DNA of 6,144 nucleotides, taken from contig CAJFNJ010000042.1 in the NCBI GenBank assembly GCA_904394705.1, forward strand, positions 1-6,144, in the 5' to 3' direction. This stretch comes from Avimicrobium caecorum. GTDB lineage: Bacteria > Bacillota > Clostridia > Oscillospirales > Ruminococcaceae. The position numbers and the translations under genes were made by a program. The notes under the pieces are model-generated. The model saw nothing but the letters and a program-made list of their open reading frames with translations, searched no databases and was not told the origin of the DNA. Positions 1 to 5,039 of this stretch are shown here, in pieces (within the stretch, counting starts at the first letter, position 1; each line of letters begins with the position of its first letter).

Positions 1-100
1 GCATCTGAATCCATGCAGCGAAGCGGCATACCGAAACTATTCATTCTTCACTCTTCACTGTTCACTTGATCTGCCAGGCCCGGCTGCGGGGGCGGAAGTA
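1..100. repeat. Interspersed repeat, copy 1 (partner at 205-304)
   Basis: This block matches 205-304 with, by my count, five mismatches in 100 positions (36, 60, 89, 91 and 94), at a fixed offset of 204 bp and without gaps. It may begin left of the window. It has no credible coding content. Four tandem heptamers lie inside it at 40-67. The unit resembles a dispersed intergenic repeat rather than an insertion sequence, because no transposase or terminal inverted repeat is visible. Confidence 0.9.
40..67. repeat. Four tandem heptamers, consensus TTCAYTN
   Basis: Four head-to-tail 7-bp units all start TTCA. The fifth base is T in the first unit and C in the other three, the sixth base is T throughout, and the seventh base varies (C, C, G, T). 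The same array recurs at 244-271. The reverse complement, AGTGAAN, reappears as a separate array at 126-160. Confidence 0.85.
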
Positions 101-106
101 AGGTAG

Positions 107-124
107 CTCCCGCAGGGGCGGGAG
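107..124. repeat. GC-rich perfect hairpin inside the repeat element
   Basis: A perfect 7-bp inverted repeat pairs CTCCCGC at 107-113 with GCGGGAG at 118-124 across a 4-nt loop. No T-run follows, so it is not an obvious terminator. It lies between the two opposed heptamer arrays (40-67 and 126-160) and would sit inside the stem they could form. A weaker relative lies downstream of copy 2 at 334-352 (GCTCC/GGAGC). Confidence 0.6.
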
Positions 125-125
125 A

Positions 126-160
126 AGTGAAGAGAGAATAGAGAAGAGAGAAAAGGGAAG
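126..160. repeat. Five tandem heptamers in opposite orientation, consensus AGNGAAN
   Basis: Five consecutive 7-bp units read AG-N-GAA-N. The third base runs T, A, A, A, G and the seventh G, T, G, A, G. The first unit starts AGTGAA, the exact reverse complement of the TTCACT core at 40-67. The arrays therefore face each other and could form an imperfect stem of about 27 positions enclosing the hairpin at 107-124. A separate 6-bp hairpin (GTGCCG/CGGCAC, 163-179) follows directly. Confidence 0.75.
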
Positions 161-204
161 GTGTGCCGAACTGCGGCACGGATTGGAAATGGCGGCTGGA
201 AGAT

Positions 205-304
205 GCATCTGAATCCATGCAGCGAAGCGGCATACCGAAGCTATTCATTCTTCACTCTTCACTATTCACTTGATCTGCCAGGCCCGGCTGCGTGCGCAGA
301 AGTA
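205..304. repeat. Interspersed repeat, copy 2 (partner at 1-100)
   Basis: Second copy of the 100-bp block, including the four TTCAYTN heptamers at 244-271. Here the third heptamer ends in A rather than G. Similarity stops abruptly near 304. The opposite-orientation heptamer arm found after copy 1 is absent here, so this copy looks truncated or diverged on its right side. Positions 305-410 show no gene; the only structure I see is the short GCTCC/GGAGC hairpin at 334-352. Confidence 0.9.
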
Positions 305-411
305 GGTATTTTCGCAAGCCATGAGTACAAGCCGCTCCCCGCAGAGAGGAGCTATGCGAGGGCGGTGAACTCCCAAAATTCAATGCAGGCTGCCGGGGGT
401 CGCCAGAGGCT

Positions 412-448
412 AAAAAACCGTCCCGGACGTGGTGCCGGGGCGGCTTTT
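412..448 (-). terminator. Intrinsic terminator of the YczE-family gene
   Basis: Reading on the minus strand, a 9-bp GC-rich stem (435-443 with 418-426, one G-U pair, 8-nt loop) is followed by six T residues (complement of 412-417). It lies about 45 bp beyond the stop codon at 491. The plus strand carries TTTT at 445-448, so weak bidirectional activity is possible. Confidence 0.85.
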
Positions 449-490
449 GATTCTATGGTATGCAGGGGTCGGGGAAAATATGCCGGGGAT

Positions 491-1171
491 TTATTCTGCC
501 GGTTCGGCAGCCACAGCGGCAGTCTTGCCCGAGAGCCGGCGGACAGTGTCCAGCACCGACTCATGACGGATGGTGCGCACATTGAAGTGGAAGAGGTTAA
601 AGACGATCTGGATCGCCGGGCCGATGCCGAACATGCCAATGACAGTACCGATTCCCACCGGGCCGCCCAGGAAGAAGCCGATCATCAGCACAACCGTTTC
701 GATGGTGCCGCGGATCAGGCCCACCGGAACCTTGGTCAGACGCTTGGAGAAGGCGGTCATCATCGAGTCACGGGGTCCGCAGCCCATACCCGCTCCTATA
801 TAAAGGAAGGAACCCATCGCCAGCACAAACAGGCTCAGTACCATCATGCCGCAGCCTGCAATGACATTGGGCGCTGCCGGTACCCAGTTCAGCCACTTGA
901 GGAAGTCCACCATATAGCCCACCGACAGGGTATTGCACAGGGTACCGAACCCGATGGGTTCACCCAGCACAATGGAGGTGGTGAGGATACACAGTCCCAC
1001 CAGGATATTGACGGTTCCATAGCTGATGCCGGTGATGTTCTGAATCCCCATGTGGAATACGTCCCATGGGGTCACACCCACGCCGCCCTGGATCGCCAGC
1101 AGAATACTTACTGCACAGAGGAACAGTCCTGCATAGAGCCGCAGGAATCGTTTTACATAGGAAAGGACCAT
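491..1171 (-). CDS. YczE/YyaS-family integral membrane protein
   Basis: A 226-residue, very hydrophobic protein that I recognise as the YczE/YyaS type (COG2364) related to YitT-like membrane proteins. Its biochemical role is not established; the Bacillus subtilis member YczE has been linked to secondary-metabolite regulation. The sequence shows an internal duplication. GxGxxPxD occurs at residues 30-37 and again at 128-135, and a G-x-P-x-G-x-G-T motif occurs at 70-77 and 169-176, an offset of about 98 residues. Four to five membrane segments are likely, followed by a short charged, Ala-rich C-terminal tail (199-226). The start at 1171 is chosen because an AGGAGGT Shine-Dalgarno (complement of 1182-1188) lies 10 nt upstream. 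Longer in-frame starts would run through the promoter and have no membrane-protein character. It is monocistronic, with its own promoter and terminator, and divergent from the rhomboid-like gene. Confidence 0.85.
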   Translation of the reverse strand: MVLSYVKRFLRLYAGLFLCAVSILLAIQGGVGVTPWDVFHMGIQNITGISYGTVNILVGLCILTTSIVLGEPIGFGTLCNTLSVGYMVDFLKWLNWVPAAPNVIAGCGMMVLSLFVLAMGSFLYIGAGMGCGPRDSMMTAFSKRLTKVPVGLIRGTIETVVLMIGFFLGGPVGIGTVIGMFGIGPAIQIVFNLFHFNVRTIRHESVLDTVRRLSGKTAAVAAEPAE

Positions 1172-1239
1172 GGCTTTTTTTACCTCCTGTCTGTCTGCCT
1201 GGACGGGCAAAACCACTGAACTGATGCGATAATACAAAA

Positions 1240-1268
1240 ATTTTACCATTCCATAAAACAGTTGGCAA
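1240..1268 (-). promoter_or_regulatory. Sigma-A promoter for the YczE-family gene
   Basis: On the minus strand, TTGCCA (complement of 1263-1268) is separated by exactly 17 bp from TAAAAT (complement of 1240-1245). Transcription would start near 1233, giving a leader of about 60 nt before the start codon at 1171, with the AGGAGGT ribosome binding site inside it. Confidence 0.7.
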
Positions 1269-1296
1269 GACTTTCGGAGAAATTGACGAAATTTCC

Positions 1297-1333
1297 TGTG
1301 AATAATATGTGAATCCGGAAAACTATTTGTGAA
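1297..1333. promoter_or_regulatory. Three TGTGAA direct repeats between the divergent promoters
   Basis: TGTGAA occurs at 1297-1302, 1308-1313 and 1328-1333, start-to-start spacings of 11 and 20 bp, roughly one and two helical turns. The last copy ends 5 bp before the -35 box of the rhomboid-like gene. The sites lie between the two divergent promoters and could bind a regulator, but AT-rich DNA gives such hexamers by chance fairly often and no known binding motif was recognised. Confidence 0.3.
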
Positions 1334-1338
1334 AACCG

Positions 1339-1367
1339 TTGTACACCCGGGCATAATGTTGTATGAT
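1339..1367 (+). promoter_or_regulatory. Sigma-A promoter for the rhomboid-like gene
   Basis: TTGTAC (1339-1344) and TATGAT (1362-1367) are separated by 17 bp. Predicted transcription start is near 1374, leaving a leader of about 54 nt before the ATG at 1428. It is divergent from the YczE-family promoter, with 70 bp between the two -35 boxes. Confidence 0.65.
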
Positions 1368-1427
1368 ATCAGTTGGATTCCCGCCGTTTTCTTCCAGGCC
1401 GGAACCCGGAAAGGACAGGACTCTTCT

Positions 1428-2078
1428 ATGAAATGGCTCGATACTCTGGAACGCAAATTTGACCGCTTTTCCATCGGCAACCTCATGCAGTATATCTGCC
1501 TGACAATGGCTGCCCTCTATATCTTCGCGGCAATCCAGCCGAATGTCCCCATTTTCTCCCTGATCGCCCTCTCGCCTTACCGCATTATGCAGGGGCAGAT
1601 CTGGCGGCTTGTCACCTTTATCTTTATGCCGCCTTCCTCCGGGCTCTTTGCCTTTGTCGCCATCTACTTCTATTACTGGCTCGGACAGAACCTGGAATAT
1701 TACTGGGGGACGACCCGCTTCAATCTCTATTACCTCTTCGGTATGATCGGCGCCATCATTGCCGCCTTCATCACCAATTCCACCGGCACCAGCGACTATC
1801 TCAATCTCTCGCTGCTGCTGGCCTGTGCCGCCCTCTTCCCGGACACCGAAGTGCTCTTCATGTTCTTGATCCCCATGAAGATGAAATGGCTGGGCATTAT
1901 TGACGCTGTCCTGCTGGGCTGGCTCTTTATCATCGGCAACACCGCCAGCCGTGTTTCGCTGATTTTCTCCCTCATTAACTTCCTGATCTTCTTCGGCCCC
2001 AAGCTCTTTGACCGCATCCGCTACAAGATGCGCTATGAAAAGTTCCGCCGCCAGATGCGTCAGCCCCCGAAATTCTGA
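1428..2078 (+). CDS. Rhomboid-like membrane protein, probably catalytically inactive
   Basis: A 216-residue multi-pass membrane protein. Rhomboid-family signs are the WR pair in the first loop (residues 59-60, preceded by GQI), the G-x-x-LE-x-x-WG-x-x-RF-x-x-YY stretch (86-102), and a following glycine-rich helix (G105-x-x-G108). Active rhomboids are intramembrane serine proteases needing a GxSG serine and a later-helix histidine. Here the region aligning with GxSG reads TSDY (121-124), just before the helix ending ALFPD (135-139), and there is no histidine anywhere in the protein. I infer a pseudoprotease or derlin-like function. The C-terminus (192-216) is strongly basic, suggesting a cytoplasmic tail. 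The start at 1428 is chosen for AGGA at 1417-1420, 7 nt upstream, and lies downstream of the promoter. An in-frame ATG at 1329 lies upstream of the promoter and was rejected. Monocistronic. Confidence 0.8.
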   Translation: MKWLDTLERKFDRFSIGNLMQYICLTMAALYIFAAIQPNVPIFSLIALSPYRIMQGQIWRLVTFIFMPPSSGLFAFVAIYFYYWLGQNLEYYWGTTRFNLYYLFGMIGAIIAAFITNSTGTSDYLNLSLLLACAALFPDTEVLFMFLIPMKMKWLGIIDAVLLGWLFIIGNTASRVSLIFSLINFLIFFGPKLFDRIRYKMRYEKFRRQMRQPPKF

Positions 2079-2097
2079 TCCTGATCCCGCTTTTTGG

Positions 2098-2127
2098 AGC
2101 CGGTTTCCCTTGGGAACCGGCTTTTTT
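2098..2127 (+). terminator. Intrinsic terminator after the rhomboid-like gene
   Basis: A stem of AGCCGGTT plus CCC pairs with GGGAACCGGCT (2098-2109 with 2112-2122, one bulged T on the left arm and a two-base TT loop), followed by a six-T run at 2122-2127. It starts 20 bp after the stop codon. Confidence 0.9.
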
Positions 2128-2298
2128 CATGTTCGTTAGGATATATAATTTTACAGATTCATGGACGATTTCACCAAAAATCGACAGCTTTCTTCAACAG
2201 TCCGCACAACTTTATCACATTAAAATTTCATAAAAATTTAACCTGAACAGCCATTCTTTTGTATTGTGTAAACAGAATTTTGCCCCTGGAGGACGTCA

Positions 2299-2325
2299 AT
2301 GCGTATTATACCCAAAAAGTTTTGA
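2299..2325 (+). CDS. Tiny ORF (8 codons, MRIIPKKF) with a strong ribosome binding site; possible leader
   Basis: ATG at 2299 is preceded by GGAGG (2288-2292) at an ideal 6-nt spacing, a better site than the one in front of the large gene downstream. It encodes eight residues (MRIIPKKF) and stops at 2323-2325, overlapping a TTGACC hexamer. It could be a translated leader, the remnant of a longer gene, or chance. There is no run of Met or Cys codons of the kind expected for an attenuator of sulfur metabolism. A possible promoter for it would be TTAACC with TATTGT 18 bp further on (about 2238-2267), which is weak. Confidence 0.25.
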   Translation: MRIIPKKF

Positions 2326-2349
2326 CCGTTTCTATGCAATACATAGATT
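2322..2349 (+). promoter_or_regulatory. Possible upstream promoter and palindrome ahead of the MalY-type gene
   Basis: TTGACC (2322-2327) is followed after 16 bp by TAGATT (2344-2349), a possible second promoter. Overlapping it is a dyad, CTATG-CAATA-CATAG (2332-2346), with 5-bp perfect arms in the -35/-10 spacer, a typical operator position. A smaller dyad, GTAT-T-ATAC, lies at 2303-2311. The -10 match is poor. Confidence 0.3.
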
Positions 2350-2363
2350 TCCATGCAGAAGGG

Positions 2364-2392
2364 TTTTCAATTTCCAAAGTTTATGATATAGT
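2364..2392 (+). promoter_or_regulatory. Promoter of the MalY-type gene
   Basis: TTTTCA (2364-2369) and TATAGT (2387-2392) are 17 bp apart, in an AT-rich setting. Transcription would start near 2399, only about 35 nt before the chosen ATG at 2434. The rest of the spacer from 2128 is AT-rich and shows no further gene beyond the tiny ORF. Confidence 0.5.
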
Positions 2393-2433
2393 GAAACCAA
2401 AGCGAAAGCTATGAGAAAGGTATGGTGTTAAAA

Positions 2434-3624
2434 ATGATTTACGATGCTAAGTTCTTTGATGAAGTTTTCGAAAGACGCGGCCATGACGCTACCAAGTGGG
2501 ATTATCCCCTGTTCGTAAAGGACAACAAGGATATCGTTCCCATGTGGGTTGCCGATATGGACTTCCGTACTCCTGACTGCATCGTTGACGCGATGGCCAA
2601 GAGACTGGAACATCATGCATTCGGTTACTTCAAGATTCCTCAGGCTTACTTCGATGGTATCGCTAAGTGGCAGAAGGAAAGATATGGCGTTGACGGCGTA
2701 ACCGCTGATCAGGTTGACTACCAGAACGGCGTTCTGGGCGGCGTTTCCTCCTTCGTTGAGGCTTACTCTCTGCCCGGCGACTGGATCCTGCTCAACGATA
2801 CCTGCTACACTGGTTTCCAGAGCACTATCGCTAACCGCGGCCGTAACATCGTTTACTCTCCTGTTAAGGAAACAGCTGATGGCTGGGCCCTGGACATCGA
2901 GGATATGGAAAAGAAGATCATCGAGAAGAAGCCTCCCATTATGATCTTCTGCAACCCCCACAACCCCACTGGTCATGTATGGTCCAAGGAAGAAATGATC
3001 GCAGTTGTTGAGCTGTGCGATAAGTACGGCATGCTGATCTGCTCCGATGAGATCTGGGCTGACTTCCAGACCGGCGGTCACAAGCATGTTCCGCTGCACA
3101 CCTGCTGCCCGAGAGCTAAGGAGATCGTATTCTCCATGTACGCTCCTTCCAAGACCTTCAACCTGGCTGGTCTGCAGGGCTCCTACTCTGTATGCTGGAA
3201 CCCCGCAATGAAGGCTCGCGTTGCTAAGGCTGCTGTTGCTTCTCACTACAACGCTGCTAACGTTCTGTCTGTTCATGCTGCTATCGGCGCTTACAACGGC
3301 GACGAGGGTGCTCAGTATGTTGACGCTATGAACGCTTACATCCGTGAGAGCCAGATCTGGCTGAAGAAGGAACTCGAGACCAATATCCCTGGCCTGCGTA
3401 TCCACCTGCCCGATGCTACCTACCTGCTGTGGGTTAACTTCGAGGACTACTGCAAGCAGAAGGGCTGCGAGTTCCAGGAAGTTCTGGACAAGGTTACCGC
3501 TAAGGGCGTTATCCCGAACGATGGCCGTACCTTCCACGGTGCTACCCACCTGCGCCTGAACCTGGCTTGCCCGAGATCTCAGGTTGAGGAGTGCGCTAAG
3601 AGAATGATCGAGGCTCTTGCCTAA
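2434..3624 (+). CDS. MalY/PatB-type PLP-dependent C-S lyase / aminotransferase
   Basis: A 396-residue cytosolic fold-type I PLP enzyme, the usual length for the MalY/PatB group. Family members cleave C-S bonds of cystathionine or cysteine (to pyruvate, ammonia and a thiol or sulfide), and some act as aminotransferases; which applies here cannot be read from sequence. Visible motifs are N-terminal RRG and KWD, MWVADMDF, the PLP-site NPHNPTG (174-180), SDE with the cofactor-ring aspartate D205, the Schiff-base lysine K240 in SKTFNLAGL, and the substrate-carboxylate arginine R374 in HLRLN. The histidine usual in SDEIH is Trp208. AGAAAGG (2414-2420) lies 13 nt before ATG 2434 but only 1 nt before ATG 2422, so 2434 is preferred. 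Codon use is unlike the neighbours: Ala and Val favour GCT and GTT, and all 15 Arg codons are AGA, CGT or CGC, suggesting high expression. It is flanked by its own promoter and terminator. Confidence 0.93.
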   Translation: MIYDAKFFDEVFERRGHDATKWDYPLFVKDNKDIVPMWVADMDFRTPDCIVDAMAKRLEHHAFGYFKIPQAYFDGIAKWQKERYGVDGVTADQVDYQNGVLGGVSSFVEAYSLPGDWILLNDTCYTGFQSTIANRGRNIVYSPVKETADGWALDIEDMEKKIIEKKPPIMIFCNPHNPTGHVWSKEEMIAVVELCDKYGMLICSDEIWADFQTGGHKHVPLHTCCPRAKEIVFSMYAPSKTFNLAGLQGSYSVCWNPAMKARVAKAAVASHYNAANVLSVHAAIGAYNGDEGAQYVDAMNAYIRESQIWLKKELETNIPGLRIHLPDATYLLWVNFEDYCKQKGCEFQEVLDKVTAKGVIPNDGRTFHGATHLRLNLACPRSQVEECAKRMIEALA

Positions 3625-3654
3625 GTCTTTCTGAACGCATCAATTTGATGAACT

Positions 3655-3688
3655 AAAAAACTCCCCGGTTTCGACCGGGGAGTTTTTT
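3655..3688 (+). terminator. Intrinsic terminator of the MalY-type gene, perfect stem with TTCG loop
   Basis: CTCCCCGGT (3661-3669) pairs perfectly with ACCGGGGAG (3674-3682) around a TTCG tetraloop. The six A's before and six T's after extend the symmetry to 15 bp. It begins 30 bp after the stop codon. The A-run makes it potentially bidirectional. Confidence 0.95.
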
Positions 3689-4010
3689 GCTGCGCAAAAA
3701 AAGAAGCAGTGCTGACCGCTGCCGTGCCGACGCCGGAAAAGACTAACCCGATCTCCGGGTGGGCTGCCGCACGCGGCTGAGGAGCGGAACTGTGCTGTGA
3801 TGGTGGTGCTGGATTTGGATATGATTTTGCAATCTGCACAGTTTCAGCTCTCTGAATAGCGATGCGATTGTGGAAGTTTTACGGATTCCGGTACAGGTGT
3901 TGGAATCCACAGGAAAAGCTATCTGATATACACAGGCAGAGTGGCGTTTATACCGCTGTGATTGTGCAAAAAGACGGATTCGGAGCAATGGACGGGGAAA
4001 GCGGGACGGT
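3689..4010. other. Spacer of about 320 bp without a convincing gene
   Basis: Short ORFs exist in several frames on both strands (all 81 residues or fewer), but none has both a ribosome binding site and a recognisable sequence. Small inverted repeats are visible: GCAGTG/CGCTGC (3706-3722, one G-T pair), ACCCG/CGGGT (3746-3760) and GGATTCC/GGAATCC (3883-3908). None is followed by a T-run. The stretch could be an eroded gene or an untranslated region; I cannot tell which. Confidence 0.5.
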
Positions 4011-4040
4011 TTGCCTGGGCGGTCTGCCGGGGGTTATACT
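4011..4040 (+). promoter_or_regulatory. Probable promoter of the radical SAM-kinase operon
   Basis: TTGCCT (4011-4016) is followed after 18 bp by TATACT (4035-4040), the only good -10 box close to the operon. Transcription would start near 4047, giving a leader of about 45 nt. An imperfect inverted repeat (ACAGA at 4045-4049, CGGG at 4050-4053, pairing with CCCG at 4060-4063 and TCTGT at 4068-4072, with AAAA bulged) would lie at the 5' end of the message, just before the ribosome binding site. Confidence 0.5.
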
Positions 4041-4091
4041 GGAAACAGACGGGGTTTCTCCCGAAAATCTGTGAGGCAAGGGGCGAATTGT

Positions 4092-5024
4092 ATGAGCGGT
4101 TATAAGTATCTGTTCGGGCCGGTGCCGTCCCGGCGGCTGGGCGCATCTCTGGGGGTCAGCCCGATCCCCGAGCGTACCTGCAACTATTCCTGTGTCTATT
4201 GTCAGCTGGGGCGCACCCTGCGCATGACCAACACCCGGCAGGAGTTCTTCCCACTGGAGGAGATCCTGGCGGAGTTCCGGGAATATCTCCGGGGCAGTAT
4301 TCCCTTTGATGTGGTGACGGTGGTGGGCGAAGGCGAACCCACTCTGTACAGCCGTCTGGGCGAGCTCATCGCCGGGCTCAAGAAGGAAACCGACAAGCCG
4401 GTGGCGGTGATCACCAACGGCGCTCTGCTCTATGACGCCGAGATGCGCCGGGAACTGATGGAGGCGGACATTGTACTGCCCTCCCTGGACGCTGTCACCG
4501 AGGAGCAGTACCGGAAGATCGACCGTCCCATGGGTTCCATCGGGTTTGCGGAGATGGCAGAGGGACTGCGTCAGTTCGCCAGAGAGTACCAGGGTCAGCT
4601 GTGGATCGAGATCATGCTGGTGGACGGCATGAACGATTCCCCCGAGGACATCGCTGCCTTCAAGGAGTTCCTGGGCACCATCGACTATGACCGGGTTTAC
4701 CTCAACACTCCGGTGCGCCCGCCAGCCGAGGGCTTTGTGCATACCTCCGCCCCCGAGCGCATCGACCTGGCTGCCCGGGAACTGGGCGGCATCTCCATCG
4801 ACCAGCTCACCTCCGGCAGTTTCTTCAGCGAGGTGGAGGACCCCTATGAGGCGATCCTGAGCATCGCCCGGCGTCACCCCATGAACCAGTTTGAGGTGGA
4901 GAGCTTCCTGGAGGCCCGGGAGATTCCCGCTGACCAGCGTCAGGCTCTCATGGAACGGCTGGGACAGGACCCGGGAATCACCGTTGTGCCGTACAAGGGC
5001 ATCATCACCTACCGTGTGAACTGA
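4092..5024 (+). CDS. Radical SAM protein of the COG0731 (wyosine-synthase-like) group
   Basis: A 310-residue cytosolic iron-sulfur enzyme. The N-terminal FGPVPSRRLG (8-17) is a signature of this bacterial group. The cluster motif CxxxCxxC is C30, C34 and C37, followed by an SAM-contact motif GEGEPTL (79-85), TNG (108-110), LPSLDA (129-134) and a RPP motif (209-211). Residues from about 250 to 310 look like a small winged-helix-type tail. The group is often named after the archaeal tRNA wyosine enzyme Taw1, but bacteria generally lack the rest of that pathway, so the substrate here is unknown; an RNA-modifying role is only a guess. The start at 4092 follows AAGGGG (4078-4083) by 8 nt and matches the family N-terminus; an in-frame ATG at 4011 coincides with the promoter. 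It is the first gene of an operon with the kinase, 15 bp apart. Confidence 0.88.
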   Translation: MSGYKYLFGPVPSRRLGASLGVSPIPERTCNYSCVYCQLGRTLRMTNTRQEFFPLEEILAEFREYLRGSIPFDVVTVVGEGEPTLYSRLGELIAGLKKETDKPVAVITNGALLYDAEMRRELMEADIVLPSLDAVTEEQYRKIDRPMGSIGFAEMAEGLRQFAREYQGQLWIEIMLVDGMNDSPEDIAAFKEFLGTIDYDRVYLNTPVRPPAEGFVHTSAPERIDLAARELGGISIDQLTSGSFFSEVEDPYEAILSIARRHPMNQFEVESFLEAREIPADQRQALMERLGQDPGITVVPYKGIITYRVN

Positions 5025-5039
5025 GAGGAGGGGAGAGGT

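Noticed and set aside
40..304. CRISPR array
   Set aside because: There are only two long repeats, with an interval of about 104 bp, and the 7-bp units have no spacers. No cas gene is present.
161..1219. 352-codon plus-strand open frame
   Set aside because: It is antisense to the YczE-family gene, starts inside the repeat region without a ribosome binding site, and its translation is a His/Gln/Arg-rich low-quality sequence typical of a shadow frame.
1329..1427. N-terminal extension of the rhomboid-like protein from an upstream ATG
   Set aside because: The extra ATG lies upstream of the predicted promoter, has no ribosome binding site, and adds residues unlike rhomboid N-termini.
2144..2149. 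TATAAT hexamer just after the rhomboid-like gene terminator
   Set aside because: No acceptable -35 box lies 16-18 bp upstream, where only the terminator T-run is found.
2411..2433. Upstream ATG at 2411 (six codons) and in-frame ATG at 2422 before the MalY-type gene
   Set aside because: The AGAAAGG site is only 1 nt from ATG 2422, too close to initiate. The six-codon frame from 2411 has no ribosome binding site of its own. ATG 2434 gives the normal family N-terminus.
2428..3549. 373-codon minus-strand open frame opposite the MalY-type gene
   Set aside because: The sense strand has full conserved PLP-enzyme motifs. The antisense frame is a by-product of that gene's codon bias and has no recognisable motif or start signal.
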